A stretch of 44,591 nucleotides of DNA from Ramlibacter sp. (GCA_012729605.1 JAAYCV010000018.1:1-44591); one strand, 5' to 3'; shown: positions 34,702 to 44,316, counted from the stretch's first letter. Made by a program: numbers and translations. The notes: generated from the sequence alone by a model not told the origin.

Positions 34702-35856
34702 ATGCAGTTCCAGCTCACCGAAGAACAAGCCATGATCCAGCAGCTGGCGGCCGATTTTGCCCGCCAGGAAATCGCGCCGCTGGCGGCGCAGGCCGACCGC
34801 GACCAGCAATTCCATGTGCCGCTGCAGCAGCAGGCGCTGGCGCTGGGCCTGCTGAATATCGCCATGCCGGAAGCCTACGGCGGCGCCGGCCTGGGATCGC
34901 TGGAAGTGGTCCTGGTGACCGAGCAGCTGTGCCGTGCCTGCCTGGGGCTGGGCACCACGCTGTGCGTGAATGCGCTGGCAGCCGAGCCGATCCTGCTTGG
35001 TGGCAGCGAGGAGCAGAAGCAGCAGTGGCTGCCGCGCCTGACGCGAGATGGCGAGTTTGCCAGTTTTGCCCTGACCGAACCCGGGGCCGGCTCCGATGCC
35101 GCCGGCATTCGCACCACAGCCGTGCGCGATGGCGACAGTTATGTGCTCAATGGCAGCAAGATGTGGATTTCCAACGCTTCGCTGGCGAGCTTTTTTGTCG
35201 TGTTCGCCAAGACCGATCCGGCTGCCGGCCACAAGGGCATCAGCGCCTTTATCGTCGAGCGCGACAGCCCGGGCCTGACAGTGGGCGAGCCGCTCGGCAA
35301 GCTCGGCCAGCGCGCCGCGCCGACTTGTGAGGTGTTCTTCAACGATGTGCGCGTGCCGCTGGCGCAGCGCATTGGTGCCGAGGGCGAAGGCTTTGCCCTG
35401 GCGATGCGCACCTTTGACCAGTCGCGACCGATGGTGGCGGCATTTGGCCTGGGGCTGGTGCAGCGCTGCATCGACGAGGCGCTGCCCTATGCCTGTGAGC
35501 GCAAGTCCATGGGGCAGCGCCTGATCGACCACCAGGCGATTGCGCACAAGCTGGCCGAGATGCAGATCCGGCTCGAGGCTTCGCGCCTGCTGACCTACCA
35601 GGCAGCCTGGCAGGCCGACCAGGGTCAGCGCAACACGCTGCAGGCCTCGGTCGCCAAGGCCTATACCTCCGATGCTGCCATGTGGGCGGCGAGCGAAGCG
35701 ATCCAGGTGCTGGGCGGCATGGGCTACAGCACCGAATACCCGGTGGAAAAGCTGCTGCGCGATGCCAAGGTGCTGCAAATCTACGAAGGCACCAGCGAAA
35801 TCCAGCGCAGCATCATCGCGCGCGAGATGGAGCGCAATCTGGCGCAGGGCCGCTAA
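34702..35856 (+). CDS. Acyl-CoA dehydrogenase family protein
   Basis: 384 residues, standard length. The N-terminal helical domain begins MQFQLTEEQAMIQQLAADFA. FALTEPGAGSDAAGI and KMWISNAS are the FAD/substrate beta-domain motifs. The C-terminal domain has QVLGGMGYSTEYPVEKLLRDAK and IYEGTSEIQRSIIARE with the catalytic base E362. It introduces a 2,3-double bond into an acyl-CoA, passing electrons to ETF. The chain-length or branched specificity cannot be read. It is the first gene of the plus-strand trio with the thiolase and ligase; the thiolase starts 27 bp later. An in-frame extension to 34654 is possible but unlikely. Confidence 0.93.
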   Translation: MQFQLTEEQAMIQQLAADFARQEIAPLAAQADRDQQFHVPLQQQALALGLLNIAMPEAYGGAGLGSLEVVLVTEQLCRACLGLGTTLCVNALAAEPILLGGSEEQKQQWLPRLTRDGEFASFALTEPGAGSDAAGIRTTAVRDGDSYVLNGSKMWISNASLASFFVVFAKTDPAAGHKGISAFIVERDSPGLTVGEPLGKLGQRAAPTCEVFFNDVRVPLAQRIGAEGEGFALAMRTFDQSRPMVAAFGLGLVQRCIDEALPYACERKSMGQRLIDHQAIAHKLAEMQIRLEASRLLTYQAAWQADQGQRNTLQASVAKAYTSDAAMWAASEAIQVLGGMGYSTEYPVEKLLRDAKVLQIYEGTSEIQRSIIAREMERNLAQGR

Positions 35857-35883
35857 GTAACCGCCAACACAAGGATTACCGAC

Positions 35884-37074
35884 ATGATCATGGCCAACGA
35901 TCCCGTTATTCTGAGCGCCGTGCGCACGCCGTTTGGCAAGCGCAAGGGCGCCCTGCGTGAGATGCGTCCGGACGAACTGCTGGCAGGCATGCTGCAGCAG
36001 GCGCTGCAACAGGCTGGCGTGCCGGCAGAGCAGATTGGCGACGTGATAGCCGGCTGCGTCAGCCAGGCCGGTGAGCAGGGCGCGAATATCGCGCGCCAGG
36101 CGGTGTTGCTGGCCGGCCTGCCGGCCAGCGTGCCCGGCGTCAGCCTGAACCGCATGTGCGGCTCCAGCCAGTATGCCGTGCACGCGGCAGCACAGGCGAT
36201 TGCCTCCGGCGATCTGGACTTTGCCATCGGCTGCGGCGTGGAAAGCATGAGCCGCGTGCCGATGTTCCTGGACCTGACGCTGGGCCGGCATGCCTTTGCC
36301 GGATTCGACAATCTGCACCCGGGCATCCTGCAGCGCTTTGCCATTCCGCATCAGGTCGAAAGCGCCGAGCGCATTGCCGAACAGTGGCAGCTCAGCCGTG
36401 CCGATTGCGATGACTTTGCGCGTGAGAGCCATCGTCGCGCCCATGCCGCGCGACAGGCCGGTCTGACGGGCGGTGCCGTTCCGGTGGCCGGCGTCGATGC
36501 CGAGGGCCAGCCGATCACATTGGAATTCGACGAGGGCGTACGCGCCGTGATCGATGCGGAGAAGATGGCTGCCATGACCCCGGTGTTCCGCAGCCCGGAG
36601 CAGGGCGTGGTGACGGCGGCCAATGCCAGCCAGATGTCCGATGGTGCCTCGGCCGTGCTGCTGGCCAGTCGTGCCGCGGCCGAAGCGCATGGCCTGCGCC
36701 CGCGCGCGTGTTTCCGCGCCCGCGTGGTGGTCGGCTCCGATCCGATCCTGCAGCTCACCGGCGTGATTCCGGCAACCCATGCCGCTCTGCAAAAAGCCGG
36801 CCTGCAACTGGCCGACATGGACTGGATCGAGGTCAACGAGGCGTTTGCCAGCGTGGCGCTGGCCTGGGCACGCGAGTTCGATGCCGACATGGACAAGCTC
36901 AACCCCTGGGGCGGCGCAATTGCGCATGGCCATCCGCTGGGCGGTACCGGCGGCGGCCTGCTGGCCAAGCTGCTGGCCGGGCTCGATCACGTCGATGGCC
37001 GCTTCGGCCTGCAGGTGATGTGCATCGGCCATGGCATGGCCACTGCCACGGTGGTGGAGCGCCTGCCGGCCTGA
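35884..37074 (+). CDS. Acetyl-CoA C-acyltransferase (thiolase family)
   Basis: 396 residues. The active-site nucleophile is C92 in [12 protein letters not shown], the second catalytic pair is H350 in [15 protein letters not shown] and C380 in [10 protein letters not shown], and [11 protein letters not shown] is the NEAFA box. These show a competent thiolase. The CIGHGMATA end departs from the usual CIGGGMG. It cleaves 3-ketoacyl-CoA to acetyl-CoA and a shortened acyl-CoA, or catalyses the reverse. Together with the neighbouring dehydrogenase and ligase it suggests a degradative role, but the hydratase and hydroxyacyl-CoA dehydrogenase steps must be encoded elsewhere. Confidence 0.92.
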   Translation: MIMANDPVILSAVRTPFGKRKGALREMRPDELLAGMLQQALQQAGVPAEQIGDVIAGCVSQAGEQGANIARQAVLLAGLPASVPGVSLNRMCGSSQYAVHAAAQAIASGDLDFAIGCGVESMSRVPMFLDLTLGRHAFAGFDNLHPGILQRFAIPHQVESAERIAEQWQLSRADCDDFARESHRRAHAARQAGLTGGAVPVAGVDAEGQPITLEFDEGVRAVIDAEKMAAMTPVFRSPEQGVVTAANASQMSDGASAVLLASRAAAEAHGLRPRACFRARVVVGSDPILQLTGVIPATHAALQKAGLQLADMDWIEVNEAFASVALAWAREFDADMDKLNPWGGAIAHGHPLGGTGGGLLAKLLAGLDHVDGRFGLQVMCIGHGMATATVVERLPA

Positions 37075-37108
37075 TCGGCTGGTAAAAACGATAATGAGGA
37101 GACAAGAC

Positions 37109-38671
37109 ATGACATCGACCCTGCTGCCGACTATCCGCCGCACCATTCGCAACACCCTGGGCGATGCGCTGCAGCGCGCCGTGCGCCGCTTCCCGGCCAA
37201 GGAGGCGCTGGTATTTGGCGAGCGCCGCTGGACGTACCAGGCGCTGAACCAGGCGGTCAACCGCATCGCCCACGGGCTGCTGGCGCAAGGCCTGCAACCG
37301 GGCGACCGCGTGGCCGCCTATGGCAAGAATTCCGATGCCTACGTGCTGCTCTGGCTGGCCTGCAACCGCGCCGGTCTGGTGCATGTGCCGGTCAATTTTG
37401 CCCTGACCGAATCCGAGCTGACGTACATCGTGGTGCAGTCCGGTGCGCGTGCACTGATCGCGGACACCAGCCTGCAGACGCAGGTTGAACAGGTGTGCGC
37501 AAGCCTGCCCTGTGAATTCCACGGCAGTTTCTATGGCGGCAGCGGCCTGGATGTGCTGGCACTGGCGAACGGCAACGGCCCGGTGGAGGCGCCCGACATC
37601 GAGATTGACGAAAACGCCGTCTGCCAGATTCTCTACACCTCAGGCACCACGGCGGCGCCCAAGGGCGCGATGATGACGCATCGCTCGCTGCAGGCCGAGT
37701 ACGCCAGCTGCATTGCCGCGCTGGAGCTGCAGGCCTCGGACCGTTCGCTGGCCTCGCTGCCGCTGTACCACTCGGCGCAAATGCATGTGTTCCTGATGCC
37801 GCACCTGCTGGTCGGCGCCACCACCTTCCTGATCCCGGCGCCACTGCCCGAGGCCTGCTTCCAGGCGATCCAGCAGGAAGGCATTACCTCGTTTTTTGCA
37901 CCGCCCACGGTGTGGATCGCACTGCTGCGCCATGCCGGGCTGGAAACGCACGACCTGTCCAGCCTGCACAAGGGCTATTACGGCGCCTCCATCATGCCGG
38001 TCCCCGTGCTGGAAGAGCTGCGCCAGCGCCTGCCGCGCGTGCGCCTGTTCAACTGCTACGGCCAGAGCGAGATTGCGCCGCTGGCGACCGTGCTGTCACC
38101 GGAAGAGCATGCGATCCAGCCGGCCTCGGCCGGCCGTCCGGTGCTGAACGTCGAAACGCGGGTCGTCGATGACGAGATGAACGACATGCCGGTGGGCGAG
38201 ATGGGCGAGATCGTGCACCGCTCGCCGCAGGTCATGGTCGGCTACTGGGACAAGCCGGAACAGACCGCCGAAGTGTTCGAAGGTGGCTGGTTTCATTCGG
38301 GAGATATCGGCTATTTCGATGCAGATGGCTTCCTGTTCGTGGTTGATCGCGTCAAGGACATCATCAACACCGGTGGCGTGGTGGTGTCCAGCCGCGAGGT
38401 CGAAGAGGCGCTTTACACCCATCCGGCCGTCGCCGAGGTGGCGGTGATCGCGCTGCCGGACCAGCGCTGGATCGAGGCGGTCACTGCCGTGGTCTGCCTG
38501 AAGCAGGGCGCCAGCGCGACGCAGGAGGAGCTGGTGGCCTACGCGAAAACGAAGCTGGCACCGTTCAAGGTGCCCAAGGCGGTGCATTTTGTCGATGACC
38601 TGCCGCGCAGCACGGCCGGCAAGCTGCTCAAGCGCGAACTGCGTCGGCAGTTTGCGGTGGCGTCGGCCTGA
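37109..38671 (+). CDS. Acyl-CoA ligase / AMP-dependent synthetase
   Basis: A 520-residue ANL-superfamily enzyme. Motifs in order: the P-loop YTSGTTAAPKGAMMTHRS (near 172), KGYYGASIMP, YGQSE, the hinge HSGDIGYFDADGF with VVDRVKDIINTGG, and the catalytic lysine K505 in RSTAGKLLKREL. It activates a carboxylic acid to its CoA thioester via an acyl-AMP. The size and motifs fit medium or long-chain fatty acids or related acids; the exact substrate is unknown. GAGGAGACAAGAC supports the ATG at 37109, 34 bp after the thiolase. It ends 15 bp from the convergent CopD-like gene. Confidence 0.92.
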   Translation: MTSTLLPTIRRTIRNTLGDALQRAVRRFPAKEALVFGERRWTYQALNQAVNRIAHGLLAQGLQPGDRVAAYGKNSDAYVLLWLACNRAGLVHVPVNFALTESELTYIVVQSGARALIADTSLQTQVEQVCASLPCEFHGSFYGGSGLDVLALANGNGPVEAPDIEIDENAVCQILYTSGTTAAPKGAMMTHRSLQAEYASCIAALELQASDRSLASLPLYHSAQMHVFLMPHLLVGATTFLIPAPLPEACFQAIQQEGITSFFAPPTVWIALLRHAGLETHDLSSLHKGYYGASIMPVPVLEELRQRLPRVRLFNCYGQSEIAPLATVLSPEEHAIQPASAGRPVLNVETRVVDDEMNDMPVGEMGEIVHRSPQVMVGYWDKPEQTAEVFEGGWFHSGDIGYFDADGFLFVVDRVKDIINTGGVVVSSREVEEALYTHPAVAEVAVIALPDQRWIEAVTAVVCLKQGASATQEELVAYAKTKLAPFKVPKAVHFVDDLPRSTAGKLLKRELRRQFAVASA

Positions 38672-38686
38672 GTCATCAGCCGGGCT

Positions 38687-39133
38687 TCAGGCCAGCCAGC
38701 CCGTTCGCAGCGATACCCCGGTGGCGACAAAGACGATGCCGATCAGCGTCACCGGCACGATGTGCCAGGCCATGTCGGTCAGTTTGCCGGGCTGGTGTAG
38801 CCGGGGAATCACGCGAAAACGTGCATCCAGTGCCAGCAGCACCGTAAGGAGTAGCAGAAACAGCTTGATGCCGATAAGGCGTGTGACCGGATCGCCAAAC
38901 GCCAGCCATTGGCCGTGATCAGGCTGCAGTTGCATCGCCATCCAGAATCCGGTGATGACCTGGACCAGCAATGCCGGCATGCCGATGCGCTCGTAGGCCG
39001 ATTCGAACTTCAGCAGTCCGTCCACATCCTGCTCACGCAACACGCGTGGTAGCACGGTGCAGGCCAGGATCAGGTGGCCTCCGGTCCAGACCGTGGCACC
39101 CAGTACATGCAGCAATAGCGCCCATCCGTACAT
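38687..39133 (-). CDS. CopD-like membrane protein
   Basis: A 148-residue protein with four hydrophobic helices (about 4-24, 48-68, 84-106 and 122-143). The histidine in LLHVLGATVWTGGH (H9 and H20) and those in the later helices resemble the CopD/DUF2269 group of membrane proteins, which may bind copper or haem. The function is not established, and no CopC or copper operon is near. It starts 12 bp after pncB with an AGGAAGG ribosome-binding site, so it is probably co-transcribed with that gene. Confidence 0.75.
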   Translation of the reverse strand: MYGWALLLHVLGATVWTGGHLILACTVLPRVLREQDVDGLLKFESAYERIGMPALLVQVITGFWMAMQLQPDHGQWLAFGDPVTRLIGIKLFLLLLTVLLALDARFRVIPRLHQPGKLTDMAWHIVPVTLIGIVFVATGVSLRTGWLA

Positions 39134-39145
39134 GATCCGGCCTTC

Positions 39146-40327
39146 CTAGCTCGCATCGGCCGGCAGGTTGAACACCTGCCGCAGATAGGTCAGGTAGCCT
39201 TCGTCCTCGACCATGGTCTTGCCCGGGGTGTCGGAAATCTTCGCCACCGGCTGGTCATTGCAGCGCACCATCTTGAGCACGATTTGCAGCGGCGCCGGCC
39301 CCAGGTCGTTCATCAGGTTGGTGCCCACCCCAAACGCGGTCTGGCAGCGGCCGGCAAAGCGGTCGTGGATTTCGATGCAGCGCGGGATCGTCAGGCCATC
39401 GCTGAAGATCAGCAATTTTGTCAGCGGATCACAGCGGTTGGCCGCGTAATGCGCGATCATGCGCTCACCCCAGGTGAACGGATCGCCGCTGTCATGGCGC
39501 ACGCCATCGAACAGCTTGCAGAAATACATGTCGAAATCGTTCAGGAAGGCTTCCATGCCGTAGACGTCCGACAGCGCAATGCCGAGGTCGCCGCGGTATT
39601 CCTGCGCCCACTTCTCGAAGGCGAATTTCTGGCTGTCGCGCAGGCGCGGTCCCAGCGCCTGGCAGGCCTGCAGGTATTCGTGCGCCATGGTGCCCATCGG
39701 GCGCAAATCCATTTCCTTGGCGTACAGCACGTTGCTGGTGCCGGTGAGCTGGCTGTGGCTGTCAGTGCCCAGGCGCGCCTTCATGATCTGCAGCACCTCC
39801 TGCTGCCAGGCACCGGAGAAGCGCCGGCGTGTGCCGTAATCGGCCACTTTCACACCGGGATGCTGCTGCAGCAGGTCCAGCTTGTCTTCCAGCCGGCGGC
39901 GGCCTTCGCTCCAGTCCAGCCCGGGCGAGGTGTTGCGCGTATAGACCTCGCTCACGATCGCCAGGATCGGGATCTCGAACAGGATGGTGTGCAGCCAGGG
40001 GCCGCGGATGCGGATATCGATCTCGCCATTGTCCAGCGGCGTCAGCGTCACGGCCTTGTCGTTCAGCTTGAACAGCGCCAGGAAGTCGACAAAGTCGCTG
40101 CTGATGAAGCGCAGGCTGCGCATGTAGGCGAGTTCGTCTTCGGTAAAGCGCAGCTGGCAGAGCAGGCGGATTTCCTCGCGGATTTCCTCCAGATAGGGCG
40201 TGAGCTGCACGCCGGCTGAGCGGCACTTGAACTTGTATTCGACCTGGGCGGCGGGAAACTGGTGCAGCACCGCCTGCATCATGGTGAACTTGTACAGGTC
40301 GGTATCGAGCAGGCTCTGGATGATCAT
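39146..40327 (-). CDS. pncB: Nicotinate phosphoribosyltransferase
   Basis: 393 residues, the size of E. coli Pnc[21 protein letters not shown] at the start is the family hallmark. [18 protein letters not shown] and [20 protein letters not shown] contain active-site residues including the region of the autophosphorylated histidine ([10 protein letters not shown]), and [18 protein letters not shown] binds the phosphoribosyl moiety. It makes nicotinate mononucleotide from nicotinate and PRPP in the NAD salvage pathway, using ATP. It is upstream of the CopD-like gene on the minus strand. The 160 bp before it holds no other gene. Confidence 0.96.
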   Translation of the reverse strand: MIIQSLLDTDLYKFTMMQAVLHQFPAAQVEYKFKCRSAGVQLTPYLEEIREEIRLLCQLRFTEDELAYMRSLRFISSDFVDFLALFKLNDKAVTLTPLDNGEIDIRIRGPWLHTILFEIPILAIVSEVYTRNTSPGLDWSEGRRRLEDKLDLLQQHPGVKVADYGTRRRFSGAWQQEVLQIMKARLGTDSHSQLTGTSNVLYAKEMDLRPMGTMAHEYLQACQALGPRLRDSQKFAFEKWAQEYRGDLGIALSDVYGMEAFLNDFDMYFCKLFDGVRHDSGDPFTWGERMIAHYAANRCDPLTKLLIFSDGLTIPRCIEIHDRFAGRCQTAFGVGTNLMNDLGPAPLQIVLKMVRCNDQPVAKISDTPGKTMVEDEGYLTYLRQVFNLPADAS

Positions 40328-40487
40328 GGCGGCGTCGTGGGAAGGTCTGTTGATCGTTCAAGCATACTGCCAAATGCGGGGTACGGCGTGCGGTATTGGG
40401 ATATCCGCCGCGGCGCAAGTCCATGCAGGGTAGACCAATCCCGCTACGCTGGCTGGCCACCTTGGCCGGTGCGCCAGGCAAGGCGGT

Positions 40488-41027
40488 TCATGTCGGCAAT
40501 GGTAGCGAAAACGGCAGCAGCTTCGCGGTATTCATCGCATCGGCGAGGGCGCGGTGGTGCTGCCCTTCGAGAACCAGTCCAACCAGCTGGAGGGCCGTGC
40601 CCATGCCGGTCTGCCGGATGCCGCGCCGTTGTGCAAACGCCGCCTTCAGGTTCAGGTGCTGCCAGCCGGCCAGTGGATGGGGAGTCTGGTGCTGCTGGCA
40701 ATCGCGCAGGATCTGGCGCGCATCGTACTGGCCCCAACTCGCCCAGATCGGTTCAGGGACTGCATGCAGACTGGCAAAGTCGGCCAGCTCAGCTGCCACC
40801 TCCGGCCAACAGGCGGCCGTATCCACATCTTGCTGCGAAATGCGCGTCAGTTCGCGACAGAAGTTGCTCAATAGCGGCTTTTGCACTGGTCGCACAAAGC
40901 GCTGGAAGGTGTCCCGTACCGTACCATCCGGCGTGGCCCAGCAGGCGCCGACCTCGATGATTTCCATATCGGCGATGCCGCTCTGGTGTTCTTCGCAGGT
41001 GGCTTCGAGATCGATGACCAGGATCAT
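40488..41027 (-). CDS. DEDDh-type 3'-5' exonuclease
   Basis: 179 residues. LVIDLEATCEE gives D6 and E8; WGQYDARQIL gives the third Asp, and HRALADAMNTA gives the histidine and last Asp (H-x-A-x-x-D), so the DEDDh set is complete. The pattern FCRELTRISQQDVD and the size resemble the KapD/Eri1-like group of RNases more than the DNA polymerase epsilon subunit. It likely trims RNA or DNA ends with two metal ions; the substrate is unknown. It begins 9 bp after the LeuE-like gene and may be co-transcribed with it. Confidence 0.88.
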   Translation of the reverse strand: MILVIDLEATCEEHQSGIADMEIIEVGACWATPDGTVRDTFQRFVRPVQKPLLSNFCRELTRISQQDVDTAACWPEVAAELADFASLHAVPEPIWASWGQYDARQILRDCQQHQTPHPLAGWQHLNLKAAFAQRRGIRQTGMGTALQLVGLVLEGQHHRALADAMNTAKLLPFSLPLPT

Positions 41028-41036
41028 GCAGGGTCC

Positions 41037-41678
41037 TCAACCAGCCAGCGCCAGCCTGGCACCAAAGCCAATAAACAGGCCACCAACGGTTCCAGTAGCG
41101 GACGCTGCCAGCCGGCGTCGCCGCTGGAAAACCCCGGCCAGCCAGCTGCCGCCCAGGATCAGTACCGCCAGGTACAGCATGCTGAAAAACTGCACGATGA
41201 TCCCCAGGATCAGGAAGGACAGCGCTGGCCAGGCATAGTCCGGCGAGACAAACTGGATGAAGAAGGAGACGTAGAACAGGATTGCCTTGGGATTCAGCAG
41301 GCTGATCAGCAGCGCTACGCGGAATGGCCGGTCCTGCCGTGGCGCGCTGGCTGGCGCAGCGGCCTGCTCCGGCTGGCGCCAGCGCGCGATAGCCGCGCGC
41401 AGCAGGCCCAGGCCAAGAAACACCAGATAGCCGGCCCCGGCATACTTGAGCAGCACGAACACCGCCGGATAGGCTTTCAGCAGCGAGGCCACGCCAGTTG
41501 CGGCCAGCACCATCAGGATCAGGTCACCCATGAAGATGCCGGCGGCGCCCCAGAATCCAGCCGCCACGCCCTTGCGCGAGGACACCGTCATCACGTAAAG
41601 CGAATTCGGCCCCGGAATCAGCACGATGAAAATCGTGCCGAGGATGAAGGTGGCGAGGTCGGTGACGCCGTAGAACAT
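41037..41678 (-). CDS. leuE: LeuE-like amino-acid exporter (LysE/RhtB family)
   Basis: A 213-residue protein with six hydrophobic helices. FIVLIPGPNSLYVMTVSS is the family signature after helix one, and ALLISLLNPKAILFYVSFFIQF is the loop and helix region most like E. coli LeuE, which exports leucine and related amino acids. The identity of the substrate is inference. The gene lies between nrdJ (48 bp upstream) and the exonuclease gene (9 bp downstream). A GC-rich hairpin (41692-41715) lies just before its start. No obvious ribosome-binding site is seen. Confidence 0.85.
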   Translation of the reverse strand: MFYGVTDLATFILGTIFIVLIPGPNSLYVMTVSSRKGVAAGFWGAAGIFMGDLILMVLAATGVASLLKAYPAVFVLLKYAGAGYLVFLGLGLLRAAIARWRQPEQAAAPASAPRQDRPFRVALLISLLNPKAILFYVSFFIQFVSPDYAWPALSFLILGIIVQFFSMLYLAVLILGGSWLAGVFQRRRRLAASATGTVGGLFIGFGARLALAG

Positions 41679-41691
41679 GGCGAGCGCAGGA

Positions 41692-41715
41692 GCCGCAGGT
41701 GCTGCTCCCTGCGGC
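41692..41715 (-). repeat. Hairpin between nrdJ and leuE
   Basis: GCCGCAGG (41692-41699) pairs with CCTGCGGC (41708-41715) around an 8-nt loop. There is no T-tract on the minus strand, so it may limit readthrough, stabilise the nrdJ 3' end or affect leuE translation. Confidence 0.45.
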
Positions 41716-41726
41716 AGCTGTGTTGC

Positions 41727-44198
41727 TTAGCCGCAGCTCCCCATATGCCCGCACTGTGTGCAGTAATCGCAGCCATCCTTGCGGATCATGGCGTGCGCGC
41801 CGCATTCGGGACACTTTTTGCCGGCCATCACCGGCAGCAGGTTCTGCTGCTGGCTCATCACGTCAGGCGTGTGGTTGGGCGAGGGCGCATCGATGTCCTG
41901 CAGCGGCAGTTCCATCTGGCTGCGCTCGGCGATCAGGTTCTGCAGCGCGTAGGCAATTGCGGCCACTTCGGAATCGTGCCAGCGCGGCACCAGTGTGCCG
42001 TCGGCCTTGGCGTAGGTGCCCAGACGCACCGGGCCGCGGTCCCAGCTGACCTTGCGCAGGTCGTCCAGCGCACGGTCCAGGAAGCCGCCACGCGCGGCCA
42101 GCGACAGCGAACGCATGGTGGCGGTAATCCATTGCTGCGATTCGCTACTCTGGCCCACCGGCATGAAGAATTCGATGGCGCGCTCGACATTGCGGCCGTC
42201 TTCGCCTTCGATCGGCATGAAGGAGACGATCAGGTACAGGCGCTGCTTGCCTTCCTGTGTCCAGTATTCGATCTTCTCGGCCACGGCGTTCAGCGCGCCC
42301 TTGGGGCGGCTTTCGATCACCACGCGCATCGGATCGACCGGTTCGGCGGCGGGAGCGGCCGGCTTCGGCTCTTCCTTCTTGGCCGGCGTGGCTTCCAGCA
42401 CGGCACCCAGGATGCTGTTCGGGCGGTAGGTGGCCAGGCCCTTCAGGCCGGCGCGCCAGGCGTGGTGGTACAGGTCCTTGAAGTCCTCGTAAGGGTAGTC
42501 GGCCGGGATGTTGACCGTCTTGGAGATCGAGGTATCGATGAAGGGTTGCACCGCCTGCATCATGCCGACGTGATCGGCGGCAGACATTTCCAGCGCCGAG
42601 ACGAAGTACTCGGGCAGCTTGGCGTCCTGGCCATGCAGCGCGTGGTACAGGCGGTAGGCGTGGTCTTCCACCACGTACTCGCTGGTGGAGCCGTCTGCTT
42701 CGCGCTTGCGGCGTGTGTAGGTCCAGGAGAAGGCCGGTTCGATGCCGTTGGAGGCGTTGTCGGCAAAGGCCAGGCTGACCGTGCCGGTAGGCGCGATTGA
42801 TAGCAGGTGGCTGTTGCGCAGGCCGTGCTTCTTGATGTCGGCCTTGATGTCGGCCGGCAGGCGGCTGGCAAAGCTGTCGTTGCCCAGGTAGGCCTTGGCG
42901 TCAAACTTGGGGAAGGCGCCTTTTTCCTTGGCCAGCTCCACGGACGCGCGGTAGGCGGCATTGCGCATGCGCTCGCCGATCTGGGCGGCCATCTGGCGGC
43001 CCTCCTCGCGGTCATAGCGCAGGCACAGCATGCTCAGGGCGTTGCCCAGGCCGGTAAAGCCGACGCCGATACGGCGCTTGGCGGCGCTTTCCTCGCGCTG
43101 CTGCTCCAGCGGCCAGAAGGTCACGTCGAGCACGTTGTCGAGCGCGCGCACCTGGATCGCCACGGATTTCTCGAAAGCGTCAAAGTCGAAGCTGGCGGTG
43201 CCGCCTACATTGAAGGGATGGCGCACGAAGCGCGTCAGGATCACCGGACCCAGGTCGCAGCAGCCGTAGCTCGGCAGCGGCTGTTCGCCGCAGGGGTTGG
43301 TCGCCGCGATCTCTTCGCAGTAGTTCAGGTTGTTGTCGCGGTTGATCTGGTCGATGAACAGGATGCCCGGTTCGGCAAAGTCGTAGGCCGACTGCATGAT
43401 GGTGTTCCACAGCTCACGCGCCGGCGTCTTGCGGTAGACCCAGTTGCCGTCATCGCGCTGGTAGGCGCCGGCGTCCATCACCTTCTTGCCGGGCTTGGCC
43501 TTGTGCACCAGTTCCCAGTCGGTGCCGTCGGTCACGGCCTGCATGAAGCCGTCGCTCACGCCGACCGAGACGTTGAAGTTGTTCCAGCGGCCCGGCGTGC
43601 GCTTGGCCGTGATAAATTCCAGCACGTCCGGATGGTCGATGCGCAGCACGCCCATCTGGGCGCCACGGCGTGCGCCGGCGCTCTCTACCGTGGAGCAGCT
43701 CTGGTCAAAGACGTTGATGTAGCTGCACGGGCCGGAGGCGATGCTGGCCGTGCCCTTGACCTGGGCACCCTTGGGGCGGATGCGGGAGAAGTCGTAACCG
43801 ACGCCACCGCCACGGCGCATGGTTTCGGCCGCTTCGCGCAGGGCCTCGTAGATACCGGGGAAGCCTTCGTCGTCAAAACCCTGGATGCAGTCGCCCACCG
43901 GCTGCACAAAGCAGTTGATCAGCGTGGCCTGGATGTCGGTGCCGGCAGCGCTCATGATGCGGCCTGCGCCGATCGCGCCGGCGCGCAGGTTCTCCAGGAA
44001 CTTCTGCTCCCACTCGGCACGCAGTTCGGGCTTTTCGGCACCGGCCAGCGCGCGGGCAACGCGGGCGTAGATCTCGTCGGCGGAGGATTCACCGGCCTTG
44101 CAGTATTTCTCCTGGATCACGTCCTTGCTGATCGGTTGTTCGGGCAGTTCGAGGGTAGACAGGGGGTGGCGGGCAGGAGTATCCATGGCAGACATCAC
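41727..44198 (-). CDS. nrdJ: Adenosylcobalamin-dependent ribonucleoside-diphosphate reductase NrdJ
   Basis: An 823-residue class II ribonucleotide reductase, which uses coenzyme B12 to make deoxynucleotides with or without oxygen. AETMRRGGGVGYDFSRIRPK and GPCSYINVFDQSCSTVESAG belong to the barrel. NLNYCEEIAATNPCGEQPL contains the catalytic C-G-E. SIAPTGTVSLAFADNASNG is another conserved loop. The C-terminus has the CPECG...CDYCTQCG zinc-ribbon pattern that helps re-reduction. The start could be any of the ATGs at 44198, 44195 or 44186. No clear ribosome-binding site is seen. A structured leader lies 30 nt upstream. Aerobic class I genes (nrdAB) are not in view. Confidence 0.95.
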   Translation of the reverse strand: MMSAMDTPARHPLSTLELPEQPISKDVIQEKYCKAGESSADEIYARVARALAGAEKPELRAEWEQKFLENLRAGAIGAGRIMSAAGTDIQATLINCFVQPVGDCIQGFDDEGFPGIYEALREAAETMRRGGGVGYDFSRIRPKGAQVKGTASIASGPCSYINVFDQSCSTVESAGARRGAQMGVLRIDHPDVLEFITAKRTPGRWNNFNVSVGVSDGFMQAVTDGTDWELVHKAKPGKKVMDAGAYQRDDGNWVYRKTPARELWNTIMQSAYDFAEPGILFIDQINRDNNLNYCEEIAATNPCGEQPLPSYGCCDLGPVILTRFVRHPFNVGGTASFDFDAFEKSVAIQVRALDNVLDVTFWPLEQQREESAAKRRIGVGFTGLGNALSMLCLRYDREEGRQMAAQIGERMRNAAYRASVELAKEKGAFPKFDAKAYLGNDSFASRLPADIKADIKKHGLRNSHLLSIAPTGTVSLAFADNASNGIEPAFSWTYTRRKREADGSTSEYVVEDHAYRLYHALHGQDAKLPEYFVSALEMSAADHVGMMQAVQPFIDTSISKTVNIPADYPYEDFKDLYHHAWRAGLKGLATYRPNSILGAVLEATPAKKEEPKPAAPAAEPVDPMRVVIESRPKGALNAVAEKIEYWTQEGKQRLYLIVSFMPIEGEDGRNVERAIEFFMPVGQSSESQQWITATMRSLSLAARGGFLDRALDDLRKVSWDRGPVRLGTYAKADGTLVPRWHDSEVAAIAYALQNLIAERSQMELPLQDIDAPSPNHTPDVMSQQQNLLPVMAGKKCPECGAHAMIRKDGCDYCTQCGHMGSCG

Positions 44199-44228
44199 AT
44201 CAGTTCAATAGGGGGCGTACAAGGGGAA

Positions 44229-44316
44229 ACGGCATGCTGTGCCGGGGTGCAGGGGCTGTGTTCTTGTAGCCTCTGGTGGGCTTTTTTGCTTGTGCCCTGC
44301 AGGGGCAGCATGCCGT
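44229..44316 (-). promoter_or_regulatory. Structured leader RNA candidate upstream of nrdJ
   Basis: In the minus-strand transcript, ACGGCATGCTG (44316-44306) pairs perfectly with CAGCATGCCGT (44239-44229). Inside it TGCAGGG (44301-44295) pairs with CCCTGCA (44254-44248). The enclosed loop is A-rich and contains a small hairpin around AGCC/GGCT. The B12-box pattern of cobalamin riboswitches is not visible. The structure ends about 30 nt before the start codon. On the plus strand the same region reads GGGCTTTTTT, a weak terminator-like motif. Confidence 0.5.

Noticed and set aside
34585-37266. 893-codon open frame on the minus strand
   Set aside because: It is antisense to the acyl-CoA dehydrogenase and thiolase genes, whose catalytic motifs are intact; no domain is visible in the antisense product.
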